The notes under the pieces are model-generated. The model had not been told where the DNA came from and did not search any database. It was given only the letters and a program-made list of their open reading frames with translations. The position numbers and the translations under genes are program-made. From Telopea speciosissima (lineage: Eukaryota; Streptophyta; Magnoliopsida; Proteales; Proteaceae), in the NCBI RefSeq assembly GCF_018873765.1, contig NC_057925.1, positions 9,063,568 through 9,127,567 on the forward strand: DNA of 64,000 nt. The letters run 5' to 3'. Shown here in pieces: positions 12,303-24,059 of this stretch (positions within the stretch are counted from its first letter, which is position 1; each line of letters begins with the position of its first letter).

Positions 12303-12535
12303 TTAGGCTTCACCAATAACAATTTCCACCCAAAAGAAACAAAAATATTATTTCAAGTGGGTTTCAACTTTCATTGATTGCTAGGAAAAAACAAAGAGGG
12401 GAAAGGAAGTGACATTGATTTGAAAAATAAAATGTTTATAATTCATTATTGGTATACCCTACTTATCTTGTACCTATTAGATGTAATAGCCTAAAACCAC
12501 ACTACTAAAAATCAAATTCTTCTCTTCAAACCAAG

Positions 12536-12718
12536 GTTCGTAATCTTGGATCAGATTGGCCAATTTTGTTGGATTGGATCGTTATTGTTTGAGATTGATC
12601 CCGATATCTATCCGATCCATCTATACGAAGAAGGGTAAAAAGTAAAATAAAAAAAATTGGATTTTTACAACCAAAAAATAAAAAACAAAACCAAAAAAAG
12701 GCAAAAGTATCATATTTG
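12536..12718. other. Short unassigned stretch left of the LINE fragment
   Basis: AT-rich sequence beyond the end of the duplicated block, containing A-rich tracts. It is not homologous to the other LINE's 3' end, so the LINE fragment at 12719 is truncated inside its RNase H domain rather than ending naturally. Confidence 0.4.
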
Positions 12719-14581
12719 TCAGAATTTGAGCGATACGGGGTTTCCCAGGGACGAGCCATCTATATTCAGCTTTGTCCAGCCTCGGGGTGGATGACGCCAT
12801 TTGAGTTCTAAGATAGAACCTGCTGGTGGTCTTGCAATGGCCACTTGGAACTTTCTTGCCATGACCAGTTCTTCTACTCTCTTCACCCGAACTGGATTGA
12901 TGCATGAGCTATCAGAAACTTCTCTTAAGCAGCATTTCTCCACTTGCATCGGTGTTCCTCCTCGGTTGTCAAATCTTCTTTTGTTGCGTTCTAACCAAAT
13001 TTGCTGACAACCAATGATGAGAAGCAGCTCCCAAACTCGGCATAAGGGTACACTCTTCGCCTTCCTTCGCCACCATGAAAAGAGAAGCTCAATCGAAGGG
13101 AACCCAGGCCAAGTTTCATTAAAATAGGAGAGGATTTCACGCCACACCTGAACTGAGAAATGGCAATCCAGAAAAATATGGCGACTTGAATCGCATGCCT
13201 CATGGCACAACTCACATCTTGACACAATAGGCACGGATCGTTGCCTTATTTTATCATCTGTTGGGAGTGCACCATGCACCATCCTCCAACCAAACAAAGA
13301 GCAACGAAGGTGAAACGCTGCCATATTGCCCAGCATGCACCACGATGGTGGGCCTGCCCTCAACCTTAAGCCGTTCCAAGCTGATTTCACCGTAAAGCTC
13401 CCTGTTTGTGAATGCGCCCAAATCCGAAGGTCCTCTCTGGTTGTAGCTGTGATGCCCAGGTCCTTAATCTTTTCAAACACTGCTTGAATCGCCGGAGTTG
13501 AAACATTAGGGAAATCCGAAAGATCTCCTTCTAAAAATTCAGAAATTGTGGCAGTTAAATTGAGAGGAATCCGGCTAGGCTTCAATAGTTCTTCAACACT
13601 ATGATCCCCCACCCATTTGTCATACCAGAACCGGATTGAGGATCAATTGCCAACTACCCACCGTTCTACAGACTGAACAAAATCCCATACTCTACGAAGC
13701 CCAGGAAGCACTGTAGACGATCCAATTGCACTCTTTGGAGTGCCATCCTTTTTCAAGAACCTCCCTCTAAAAAATACAGCAAATTTTGTCTTCTCCATTT
13801 TTATTGACCATGCCAACTTCGCAATCAGGGCCAAATTTAGGTCTCGAAGGTGACGAATCCCTAGACCCCCTTCCTTCTTGGCCTTACAGAGGCTGTCCCA
13901 ACGAACAGTAATTGCCTTGGATTTATCTGCTTCCCCCATCCAGATGAAGTTACGGATCCATCTCTCCATGAGGTCTATGACTGAGGCTGGCCACAGGTAG
14001 ACCTAGAAATTGTGGATTGGTATACTACACATCACTGATCTAACCAATTCCACACGCCCCGCCATGGATAGAAGGCGCCCTTTCCAAGTCGACAATCTTC
14101 TTTTAAATTAATCAATCAAAGGCATGAGCACCTCTCTTTTCACTCTTCCATGCACCAGTTCCACACCTAAATACCAGGTGGGAAGCTTGTAGATAGGAAT
14201 TTGAAGTGCTGCAGACAGCCACTGCTTTTTGGTCATTGTGATTCTTCCCAAAAATACCTTGCTTTTTGCAAGGTTTATCACCTGACCCTAGTAGGAGCTA
14301 TAGTCATCTAAGAACTACCTTACCCGCTTCACACTTTTTAAGTCTGCTTTCATAAAGATAAAAAGATCATTAGCATAAAGAAGATGAGTTGGGGTTTCTA
14401 TTTGCTGTGGGCCTGGAAGAGCTGAAATCTCTCCCCTTCTGCGCATCGTTGTACGCCCTCTGCAAAATACCTCTTCCAAGAGGATAAACAAGAGTGGGGA
14501 TAGGGGATCTCCCTGCCTCAGCTCCCTTTCCACCCCAAAAAAGCCCATTGGTCCTCCATTTATTAAGATGTCACCATTCAT
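12719..14581 (-). pseudogene. LINE (L1-type) ORF2 fragment: RT C-terminus, zinc-binding domain, RNase H start
   Basis: Three minus-strand pieces. 14315-14581 carries the RT core (ELRQGDPLSPLLFILLEEVF, then THLLYANDLFIFMKAD, where the catalytic YADD has become YAND). 13643-13969 carries the RT tail (WIRNFIWMG, GGLGIRHLRDLNLA). 12719-13612 carries the RT-associated zinc-binding domain (CELCHEACDSSRHIFLDC) and the start of RNase H (WTKLNIDGSSLGNP). It is truncated at both ends and split by stops and frameshifts. It is closely related to the longer LINE at 30742-35166. It abuts the broken kinase gene, whose second exon is missing. Confidence 0.9.
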
Positions 14582-14859
14582 CCTAAAAATCTAAAATAAT
14601 TGCAATTCAAAGTGGCTAAAATACAAGATCATTCATAATTTGAATAAGATGTTTCTCAAATTATGATAGTTGTGCTTCCACTTGGAATTGGAGATATGAG
14701 GTATAAACATATTTTAATTTATTTTTCTTTCTCGATACTATGACAACAAATGCTTCAATGGCCCAATTCAGTAAAAAAAAGTCTTAAATACTGAAGTGAA
14801 AATAAAGAAATCGTATACAACAATAAAAAACATAGTATATAGTAGTAGCAAATTTAAAT
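14582..14859. other. AT-rich remnant of the receptor-kinase intron
   Basis: Non-coding AT-rich sequence between the LINE and the kinase exon end. The exon finishes with a TPGYIAPG-like block at about 14860 followed by GTATTTAAAT, a plausible splice donor at the position where MIK2-like genes have an intron. No second exon is found before the LINE. Confidence 0.5.
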
Positions 14860-16599
14860 ACCTGGAGCAATATATCCATGAGTTCCTTTAAGTGACGTCC
14901 AATTTGATGAGTCTGGCTTTAATCTTGCAATGCCAAAATCAAATACACGAGCCTCATGTTCCAAGTCCAGTAATATCCCGATGAATTATTGGTGGAATAC
15001 AATCATGATGCAAGTAAGACAAAGCATTGGCTACACTTTTGATGACATTTACTCTTTTCACCCAATCAAACTCCACAGCCTCTGCTTGATTGCTCAATAT
15101 ACTTGCTAAGCTTCCTTTTTGCATGTACTCATAAACAAGAAATGTGCATCGTGGATGAGAGCAAAATCCATAAAGCTTGACAATGTTTCGATACCTTATT
15201 TCTGTTAACACGCGTATCTCATTCCCAAAGCTTTCCTCATTCACTGTTGCGTTGCCTTCTAATGGATGGAACTTCTTCAAGGTTACCACATGGCCTGTAG
15301 GTAGCACTGCTTTGTAAACACTCCCAGAACTTCCATTTCCAATGCAACATTTGGCATCAAAATCCTCAGTTGCTTGTATAATGTCCTCATAAGCAATCTT
15401 TCCATCGAAATTCCATATTGAAAATATGTTGCCATGGTTTCTTCTTGTTGCTTCTATATTTTCTTTTTTTGCTTTTTGGCGCAAGAGGAAATGACGCCGA
15501 CAATTAGAAATGCAAGGAACACAGTTCCTACCAAAGAAGCAACAATGAATCTGATTCCTTTTTGACCATTTTTTTTTCGATCCCTTGCTTGTACTGGATT
15601 GACGGCAGGGGATTAGACCTTGAAGTTCACCACATAACCCTTTATTGTTTCTAAATGCTTGTGGTGAAGCAGCATTTTTGAAAACCTTGTTGTTGGGAAC
15701 AACGCCCTCCAACTCATTATAGGAAAAATCAAGAGATGTTAAGCTAATCATCTCTGCGAGAGAAAGGGGTTTCAAGTCTGTGATCATATTGTGGGATAGA
15801 TTCAAAATTTCCAACATTGTCAACCTTCCAAGCTGTGGTGGTACTAGTCCACTGATTGAGTTATGACTAAGGTCCAATTGAACTTGTAGAGATACCAAAT
15901 CAGTAATTTGAGATGGAATGCTTCCATTCAATGAATTCCAGCTCAAATTTATTGACAAGACTTTGAAGCATTGACCGAGCTGAGACGGAATTGGTCCAAT
16001 TAACCTGTTTGCTGAGAGGTCTAGACTTTCCAAATTGATTAATTTGTCGATTTCAACTGGTAAGTGCCCTGAAATCTAGTTGCCACTTAAATTCAAGCGG
16101 AGCAAAGTGGATAAGTTACCAAGTTCGTTTGGTATTTCTCCAGAAAGTTTGTTGGAAGAAAGATCAAGTTGTCCAAGTCGAGTTAAATGGCCAATCTCAG
16201 GTGGTATCTTCCCACTAATAATATTTCCAAAAATCTTTAGCACTGACAAATTCTTACATTCTCCCCAATTTGGTGAGAGCTCACCATAGAGTCTGTTAAA
16301 ACTCATATCACTAAAATAAAGATGTGGATGTACACCAAAACTGTCAGTTTTATTTCCAACAAATAGGTTATTGTCAAGTCAAACTCTTGTTAAACTTGTG
16401 CAATTTCTAAAGTCTGGAATAGGACCCATGAGACTACTGTTTACAACCGCTAAAATTTGAAGTGATCGTCCTTGGCACATTTGTTTTGGTAAACTTCCAG
16501 ATAATTGATTGTTATCCAAAGTGAGTATCTCTAGTTTACTTAAGTTAGCTAGAGAACGAGGGATTGGACCGCTGAGTTTGTTTCGAGATAATTGTAAGA

Positions 16600-18030
16600 T
16601 AATCAGACTTTACATGTCACCAATTTTCAAAGGTACTGGATCAAATAATTGATTCTCATTCAAATAGAGCCCTTCTAGTCTACTTAAATTAGCAAGAGAA
16701 CGAGGGATTGGTCCGTGAGTTTGTTGTTGTCTAGCCCCAAGCCAACTAGATTTACCATATCTCCAATTTTTTATGGTATTGAACCACTCAGTTCATTGTC
16801 ATGGAGGTATATATATTCAAGGTTGCTTAAATTAGCTTTGATAGGGGGAATCATACTAGTGAATTTATTCCAACCCAATGATAATATAACCATGTAAACA
16901 CCAGATCAAACTGAGAGAGGGGGAGTGAATCAACTTCCCTTTTTTTTTTGGACGTTTTCAGAAACAACATGGTAAACTACGGTACCCCACCTCACACCAC
17001 GAATGTGGCCAGGTCTACCAAGACTATAAATCCACCACGCAAAACAGGATTAGTCTCCAACAAAATAGCAGAACGAGACAAGATATACGTGGTTCACCTC
17101 ACAAGTATGTGAAGGTTACATCCACGAGCAATACCCCTCGGGTTTCGTATATGCCCAATACTTAACTCAAATACAATAAGCCGCCCCACGGCCAGGATAC
17201 CCCTTACCCCACTTCAACCTCTCACCTCAATGAGGGCAAGGACTCAATCCCAATACAATGATGGCCTCAGCCTTACAATCAATCAACCCACATAAATAGA
17301 TTCAATCCCAAACCCCACCCACAACAGATCACACTCTAGGTTCTACCCAATACATTCAAAAACAAGAACTAAACCTAGAATGGAAAAGTAATGGTTTGTG
17401 ATCACGTTTAGCTCCTCAAAGGCAAAGCTCCAACTCCAAATGAATGCTTGTGAGATCTTCAATAGAATGAATCAAGCACTCGAATCCATCGCCAACACCA
17501 AATTGAGGTTTTCGAGATGATTTTATTCGCGCCCTGCTCTCGAAGCACGCTAGAATGATTTCCTCGATTTTCTTCTTCTCTAGGGCTCCAAAAAGTGCGT
17601 TTTCGGTCATACTAAGTGAATTTATATACTTTCCAATAAATACCCTCGGACCAATAGTACGAAATCGCGAGCCCAAACAATATGCTAATGACCATTGCTT
17701 TGCCAAACCTTGTTGCCAACAATGACAACGCCACGAGCACTAACAAACCAGATTCTCCATGTCACCAATTTCCAAAGGTACCGGACCAAATAATTGATTC
17801 TCACCAAATAGAGCTTTTCTAGTCTACTTAAACTAGCAAGAGAATGAGGGATTGGACCGCTGAGTTTGTTATGGTCTAGCTGCAAGTGAACTAGATTTCC
17901 CATATCTCTAATTTCAAGGTATTGAACCACGAGTTCATTGTGATGGAGGTATAGATATTCAAGGTTGCTTAAATTAGACAGGACAAGGGGAATGATACCG
18001 ATGAATTTATTCCAACCCATTGATAATTTA
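16600..18030 (-). repeat. Duplicated LRR block in the receptor-kinase pseudogene
   Basis: About 290 bp at 16605-16890 are closely repeated at 17745-18030 (gtcaccaatt.tcaaaggta, gagggattgg, tggaggtat.atattcaaggttgc), separated by the solo LTR. Blocks of near-identical LRRs are common in this family and arise by unequal exchange. Confidence 0.75.
16893..17745 (-). mobile_element. Solo LTR inserted in the LRR exon (853 bp)
   Basis: Plus-strand ends are TGTAAACACC and GCACTAACA, with perfect 5-bp duplications AACCA at 16888-16892 and 17746-17750. A minus-strand TATA-like motif (GTATATAAATT near 17625) suggests minus orientation. It has no internal region or PBS. It interrupts the LRR coding region and so also dates the gene's loss of function to before or at this insertion. 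Confidence 0.85.
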
Positions 18031-18447
18031 AGCGAGTTTCCATATTCCCTATTTAAGAAGGTATCGTGCCATTGATTTCATTGGTATGGAGGCGAAACAA
18101 GCGAGGGCTGCGTAAATTACTCAAGGTGGGAGGCAAAATGCCCGAAAGATTATTATTGGAGAGATCGAGGTGGGTGAATTTGGAGAGGCTACCAATATGC
18201 ATTGGTATGGCTCCTGTGAGTTCATTGAGGCTGAGATTGAGACAGACTAGATTAGGAAAAGAAGAGAAGGTGAGGTTGTCAAGCGTCACGTTTATGCTCA
18301 CTTCCGGAAGGTTAAACTCAACCACACTTCCAACTTTGTTGCAAGTTATACCAAACCACTTGCATGGTGGGATTCTTGGTGATGAAGCCGTAGTGGTGTT
18401 GTTGAGAGATGGTGATGTAGTAGTATTAGGGCGATAAATTATGGAAC

Positions 18448-18838
18448 ATGGAAGGAGAACAATATTAAACAGAACTTCATTATTATTGCATACCTTGTGA
18501 TTACAAAGAAGGGGCCTCATATATATAGGTCTAAGAGAAACTACTTACCTAATATAAGAGATACTACTTACCTATAATAGTAGGTGTATATATGGGTGAA
18601 TGAATCCACATGTTGGAAACTCAATCACCTATAAGGATTTTAATATGATATTATACTATTCATGGAAGATTGAGAGAAATACATTGAAGATTGCATAGGA
18701 TTATGATACTGATTCCTAATATAACTGAACTACTTACCTAATGTGCTGTTGAGATAAGAATGGAAGATCTGGAAGATCCTTCTCTTATTCTAATACTAAT
18801 ATATTCCTAATATATCTCTAATAAGTAGTAAGCTTCTA
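18448..18838. mobile_element. Unclassified 391-bp insertion near the start of the receptor-kinase pseudogene
   Basis: It splits the coding sequence between the ...AAALGS reading and the LRRNT region. GGAAC occurs at both edges (18443-18447, 18839-18843), suggesting a 5-bp target duplication. The interior has repeated actacttacctaatata-like units. It lacks clear TG...CA ends, so the class is not settled. Confidence 0.5.
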
Positions 18839-19208
18839 GGAACCGAGAGCAGCAGCAGAGTAGTTATGGTGGGTGGCTTTCCATTTGAGGAGAACCTCTG
18901 CTTCAATACTACTAGACAACTGATCAGAGGAGACGACGACGATCCTTGATCTAATACCAAACACAAAGCAAGTAGAGGTAGGGAAGAATAAGGTTATTAT
19001 TATAAGGCAAAGAAACAAGAAATTAACAGTTGGGAAGAACGATAACAATGGACTCGGAGTACGAAAATGTGTGTTGGTTGCGGAAGAGTAGTAGGCCATC
19101 TTGGGTACTTATTGCTACGTTCTTGGTTGGTTGGTTGGTTTGCAATTTTCAGTGATCATTCATACCTTCTTTATCTTTGATTGCTAATTTAATTTATAGA
19201 CTACCACT

Positions 19209-19390
19209 ATCACCATTGCAGATCGTCAACGGCCCAGCTGCCCGTAGCAGTCTTTCCGGCGTAGACTGGGTCGCTCGTGCAATGACCGTCTTACCCCTAC
19301 CCAACACCTTGCCTGAGCATTGCACACGCAACCACCTGTCACATTGCACAAGCTACTACGGGCAACTGGGCCGTAGGAGATCTGGATCCC
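19209..19390. mobile_element. Fold-back MITE with 9-bp TSD (core family), copy 1
   Basis: The arms pair as gatc.tc.acggcccagctgcccgtag with its reverse complement near 19350-19385. TSD ACTACCACT lies at 19200-19208 and 19391-19399. The core gtgcaatgaccgtcttacccc is at about 19278. The same insertion is present in the inverted duplicate (37046-37226), so it predates that duplication. Confidence 0.8.
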
Positions 19391-19748
19391 ACTACCACTG
19401 GGTGATGATGTCTTGACAGGTGATGTAATAAAGATTTTTATTTTTGAAAAAAAAAAAAAGTCTCTTGGTGAAATCAGCAAAAGGTTTATGCCACTACTAA
19501 CATAAAACCGAACGATTTTTCTAAGTAATTAAATTTGGTGGTGACATACATATTCATATGATGACCACTTAATCACGATGAATTTGATTAATTTTTCTTA
19601 ACGGGGGTCGTCACTAATAAAAGACATGTTTTTTGACAAAAAAAAGGTAGTGTGCATGGTACACTATAGACCTTCATCCACATCTAACGACTGACTTTAT
19701 GCATGATCATGCACGACCGGGCACAAAACCCTGTCCCCTTTTTTTTAA

Positions 19749-21758
19749 GGGTAAAATACATGTACCCCTTATAACGCACCCAATATTCTCGTGACTTCCT
19801 AAGCGGCTCAATATTCCACGTATCACCCTTCAATATTCCACGTATTACCCTTGCTTTACACCCCAAATGCCAGATAGGTCCAATCCGTTAAATACCACGG
19901 TTAGATGCCAAAATTTTGACCATTTTACCCTTTGCTTCATTTTCTTAAATCTGAAAAGACTTAATTACCCTCACTTATTTGTTGCCCTAAACTAATTGAA
20001 AATGATTATTTTACCCTTTGTTTTATTTTTATAAATGAAAAAAGACCTAATAGCCCTCATTTATGTATTAACCTAACCTAATTTGAAAAGACTATTTTAC
20101 CCCTAAATGCTTACTCCTAAAAACCCCAAAATGCCCTCATCTTCCCTAAATCATCATCTTCTTTTACATACCCACCACCACCACCACCACCGCCACCACC
20201 ACCACCGCTACCCACCATTGGCTTTGGGTTCTAAGACAAATGCCAAATTGTTGTAATAACAAAATTTGGTATTCAGAGATTCACAACGAGGACATTTCTG
20301 TGGCTGCTGTGGTGGTTGTTGTTGTTGATTTTCACCTGTTGATGGCTTCACCCTCCGATCTTGCTGTTGCAGACTGCCCATTTGCTCAACTCTCCCTCTT
20401 CCTCCACCCTCCTGCTGCATCTCTCTATCTATTTCTTGATTTCTTGATTTCTTCATCTTCTTCTTCTCTTTCTCTCTCTGTTTGTGCTCTTCTAATACAC
20501 TAATATATCAGAGGCAACAAAACAAATAGGTATGGTGCATCCAGATTTTGATTTTGGTGACACGGGATTTCTGGGGGAGGTGCCTTGGCGGTTTCAGAAT
20601 TAGAGAGAAGGAGAGTAAACCACTAACCTCAACGTGTCTACCTTCTATTCTCTAGTCTTAAAGAATCTATGGAAAGAAGAAAACAACGGCGAGATCGTTA
20701 GCGTTATCTGAGTACAGATTCCTCAACACCTTCCCTTAACCTCATAGTCCTTATCCTTCACTTCCTCCCACGAGTAACAAAAGCGGGGGGCCAAGAAATA
20801 AAGAAGCAAGATTTCTATACTATCCAACAAAATCTTCAAGGATCTTTCTCTCTTTGCGATAGAAGATCTCTTCTCTTGAACCCAAAGAGAGAGCAAACAC
20901 AGAAATGGAATAAATTACTCTTCCTGCAAGGCTGATGAGAGTAGGTACTATCTCTGTGGGACGAGAGAGAAAGGGTAACGTCCAAATCCGTGAGGGAGAG
21001 ATTACAGAAAAACGAGTTCAGTAGAAGTACAGTCTGGGTTCCTTAGCGTCTGAGTAATCATAGTCACCCAGAAGAAAAAGAAAAAGGAACGAAGACAGAA
21101 ACCCATTTCATTCCATAGATCAAAAAACCCAACCCAACTCATACAACAAAACAAACACATATACAGGACAAAGACAGCGGAGACTGGAATGGAAAAAAAA
21201 AAAACTCAAAAAGGGTTCCCTTCAGTTCACGACGGCAGCCGCTGCGTAGGTGGCGGCGATTATCGATTGTCGAGTTGGGTGGCAGTGGTAGTGGTGGTGG
21301 TGGTGGTGGCGGTGGTGGTCAGCATGTAAAAGAAGATAATGATTTGGGGAAGATGAGGGCATTTTGGGGTTTTTAGGAACTTTAGGGGTAAAATAGTCTT
21401 TTCAAATTAGATTAGGGTAATATATAAATGAGGGTAATTAGGTCTTTTCATTTATAAAAATAAAACAAAGGGTAAAATGATTATTTTCAATTAATTTAGG
21501 GTAACAAATAAGTGAGGATAATTAAGTCTTTTTAGATTTAAGACAATGGAGCAAAGGGTAAAATGATCAAAATTTTGACATCTAACGATGGTATTTAATA
21601 GATTGGATCTATCTGGCATTTGGGGTGTAAAGCAGGGGTGATACTTGAAATATTAAGCCGCTTAGCGGGGTACATGAAATATTGGGTGCATCATAGGGGG
21701 CGCTTAGCGGGATGCAAGGAATATTGGGTGCATCATAGGGGGTACGTGTACGTTGCCC
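19749..21758. mobile_element. Pack-MULE-like element (2010 bp) carrying a Dof fragment
   Basis: Long terminal inverted repeats of about 430 bp (19749-20190 against 21330-21758). They start GGGTAAAATACATGTACCCC at the left and GGGCAACGTACACGTACCCC on the opposite strand at the right. They are flanked by identical 9-bp duplications TTTTTTTAA (19740-19748, 21759-21767). The inverted duplicate at about 36670-36679 has a single uninterrupted copy of the target. The 9-bp TSD and long TIRs indicate the Mutator superfamily. No transposase is present. The interior contains captured gene-like sequence (see 20208-20456). Confidence 0.9.
20208..20456 (-). pseudogene. Captured Dof zinc-finger gene fragment
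   Basis: The minus-strand frame starts at ATG 20456, is Gln/Pro-rich, and ends with QKCPRCESLNTKFCYYNN, the first half of a Dof DNA-binding domain (two of its four zinc-binding cysteines, CPRC). It then reads into the element's inverted repeat and stops, losing the second cysteine pair. Dof proteins are plant transcription factors. The region 20500-21230, upstream in this orientation, is purine-rich 5'UTR-like sequence and was probably captured with it. As it stands it cannot make a working Dof domain. Confidence 0.85.
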
Positions 21759-21859
21759 TTTTTTTAATGCATAATAAAAGATTTCCTTGTCGTGCCAAAA
21801 GAAAGGAAGTTACTTTTCATTAAATCATTATCCAACTTGGTTAACTTTATTACTTTTTA

Positions 21860-23289
21860 GGGAAATTTTCAGCGACACCCCCTCAGTTGGACCGTGGAAT
21901 TAATACCACCCCATTAAATGTCTATATATCAATTTGGGCCCAAAAACAAACGGGATTACTTGTGTGTAATGGAAATGACTAAACTACCCTCTACATTAAA
22001 ATATTAAAAAACAAATGATAAAATAGAAAAAAGGGTTGGGGTTTTCAAGGGTGTCTTTTGGACCATTGGATTTGAACAAATAAATCTTAAGTGTTGATTT
22101 GGAATAAAACATAAATTTGGGAATCCACTCTTCCTCTCGAAACCCCATTCCCTCCCTGACCTGCATTTCGCTCCGGCAGCTTTCGTCCCCGACTCCATGC
22201 CTCTGTCGTACTTACCCTCCAATAAATCAGTAGCCATTTGTTTGTCTGGGTATAAATAAAAAAAAATATCTACGAAGGCAGTCATGGTTGCCATTAAGGG
22301 ACAGGGAGACTGGCAATGGTGGCTGCCGGGGTGAGGTCGTCCTCCCTCCTGTGACCTGTGATCGCTTTAATAAAAAAAACCTGCAGAAACGGACAGCAGG
22401 GTGATTGGTTAAAGGGCAGCGACAGAGATGGTCTCCGGAGTGAATGTTTCTCTCCTGTAACCTGTAACTGTTTAGGTTTAAAAAAAAAAAAAAAAAAAAC
22501 TGGGCAGCCAGGCTGCCATGACCGTGATGCTCTCATGGGCCAGCCCCAGCCGGACTTCCCCTTTACCAGTTTTGTTGCGGTCTCCGGCCTCTCCGGTAAC
22601 CTGCAGATTTTAAAAAAAAAAAAAAATTCTGCAAGTCACAGGGTGGGTTAGGTAACCGAATTTGGAAGAATGGGTATTTTTTTGGGTTGTTTTTCCGGCA
22701 AATGGACACCGACCGAAGTTTCATTGTTGTTTGCCGTGGTTTTTGAAAACCGGAGCACCGTCGGGTGAAGCCGCAGTTGGCGGCGATTTAACTCCAAAGT
22801 ATCCAGGCACAAGTGTTGATTCCCATCTTTCCATTTCTTCCATGTTGAATCAAACCCTAAACGATTTTAAGATGAATGTTGAAAAAAAAAATTAGAGAAA
22901 TCAGAAGAGAGCAGAGGGAAACCCTTCTTCTTGGTTCGATTCAATTTCTTCTTCCTTTCGATCAAAGGCGAGCATGAATCCTTGGGAAGATCCATTTGAA
23001 TTTTTTTTACCTAAATCTGAATCCATTTGCGGGTTTGGGAAGATGAGTTGCAGGTTTGGGGGAAACGATTTGAGGAAGATAGAGGGCATTTTGGTCAGAT
23101 GACTTGGTTCACTTGTTTTAAGGAGAAGGGCAAAATAATCTTTTAAATACACATCTAACCTGCTCACATCACTAAATAACAATTCAAAACTTTTTCCGTT
23201 AGTTTTTGGGCCCATATTGATAAATTGGGACTTAATGGGATGGCATTAATTCCATGTATCAACGGAGGGGGTGTCGCCAAAAGTTTCCC
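21860..23289. mobile_element. Second Mutator-like element (1430 bp)
   Basis: Ends are GGGAAATTTTCAGCGACACC on the left and, on the opposite strand at the right, GGGAAACTTTTGGCGACACC. TSD TACTTTTTA lies at 21851-21859 and 23290-23298. The similarity between the arms extends about 100 bp (gaattaat.cca.cccattaa, gggcccaa). The interior 22140-22860 is GC-rich relative to the arms and includes modules ending in poly-A (22478-22499, 22612-22626). This suggests captured sequence, but no protein family was recognised in it. Confidence 0.85.
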
Positions 23290-23452
23290 TACTTTTTATC
23301 ATTAATAAAGACTCTTTACCTACGGCATTCATAGGAGATTATGACAAGAACCTGTCCATTTCCTAAACCCTTATCCACCTTTTGCTTAATTTTTATAGTG
23401 CTTGAGATTAGTGGGTACTTTAGTTAAGACCCCACTAAATCTTGGGTCCGTT

Positions 23453-24059
23453 TAAGGGTGTCAATCGGTTCGGTTTCAGATCAATTCCATGCTTTGATGG
23501 TGTGATCCGAAATCGAACCGAGAACCAAGTTGGTTCTGAAAGTGAAAATCGAATCTGAACCTACTCGGTTTGGTTCGGTTACAATTCTAATTCGATTTTT
23601 CAATACAGGTCTAATTTGGTTCTCCAATATGATTCCATTTTGCTATGCTGTCAATTGTTGTTGTCTTGCTGTGTTCTCAAACTCCAATTGTATAAATAAA
23701 ATGCTCACAAAACCTTAAAGGAACTAGAAATATTAATAAATAAATAAGAATCTCAAATGAGTTCTCCACTTTCAGATCTTATCTTTTAGCTTGCCCATCA
23801 ATAAGTCAATGAAACACATCAAAATTATAGTTCCAAAAGGAAAGGCAACACCATAAATAAAAAAAAAAAAAAAGGAAATAGGGTTTTGGATTTAAGTGTG
23901 GTATTCGGTTTGATTTCGGTTCAAACCCAACCGAACCACATTTAATGCTCATATTTTAGAACCGAAACCAAACCGAATTTATTCGGTTCAGTTCGATTCG
24001 ATTAATTGGGCTTTGTTTCGGATTTGGTATTCGGTATCAGTTTGGTTTTGACACCCTTA
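23453..24059. mobile_element. hAT-like MITE (607 bp), degraded TSD
   Basis: Ends are TAAGGGTGTCAATCGG and, on the opposite strand, TAAGGGTGTCAAAACC. It is rich in GGTTCGGTT/AACCGAACC motifs in both arms. The flanks (gggtccgtt / cgtccatcc) fit an 8-bp duplication of the paralogous unbroken site cttgggtccatc (26180-26195) with mismatches. Confidence 0.75.

Larger units (their letters stand above)
8064..12535. repeat. Segmental duplication, copy A (with two later insertions)
   Basis: Outside the inserted elements at 8456-9301 and 9617-12302, this stretch aligns with 29723-30734 in direct orientation. Landmarks are tggtggaggaaaactc, tttatgtggttcaccccc, gtatgcacttttaag, aacactttctggattagaac, and ggcttcaccaataacaa through cttctcttcaaac. 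No coding gene is evident. The gtggttcacc...ggctacatccac motif also occurs at 17090-17120 inside a solo LTR, so part of the duplicated unit may itself be repeat-derived. Confidence 0.8.
14860..19099 (-). pseudogene. MIK2-like LRR receptor kinase, disrupted
   Basis: The N-terminus is 18836-19099: an ATG at 19099, a hydrophobic signal segment (LLSFFPTVNFLFLCLIIITL) and EAEVLLKWKA. The LRRNT motif CKWFGITCN and the first LRRs are at 18053-18440, many LRRs run 16030-18030, and last LRRs, membrane segment and kinase are at 14860-16033. Kinase motifs include the glycine loop GNGSSGSVYKA and HRD. The family is plasma-membrane receptors of peptide or cell-wall signals. Damage seen: insertions at 16893-17745 and 18448-18838, a frame change across the membrane segment, several stops, and a short deletion just after HRD that joins it to LLDLEHEARVFDFG, losing the catalytic-loop Asn and shifting frame. 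The second kinase exon is absent. Confidence 0.9.

Noticed and set aside
20208-20456. Possible working Dof transcription factor gene
   Set aside because: Only half of the zinc finger is present and the frame runs into the element's inverted repeat.
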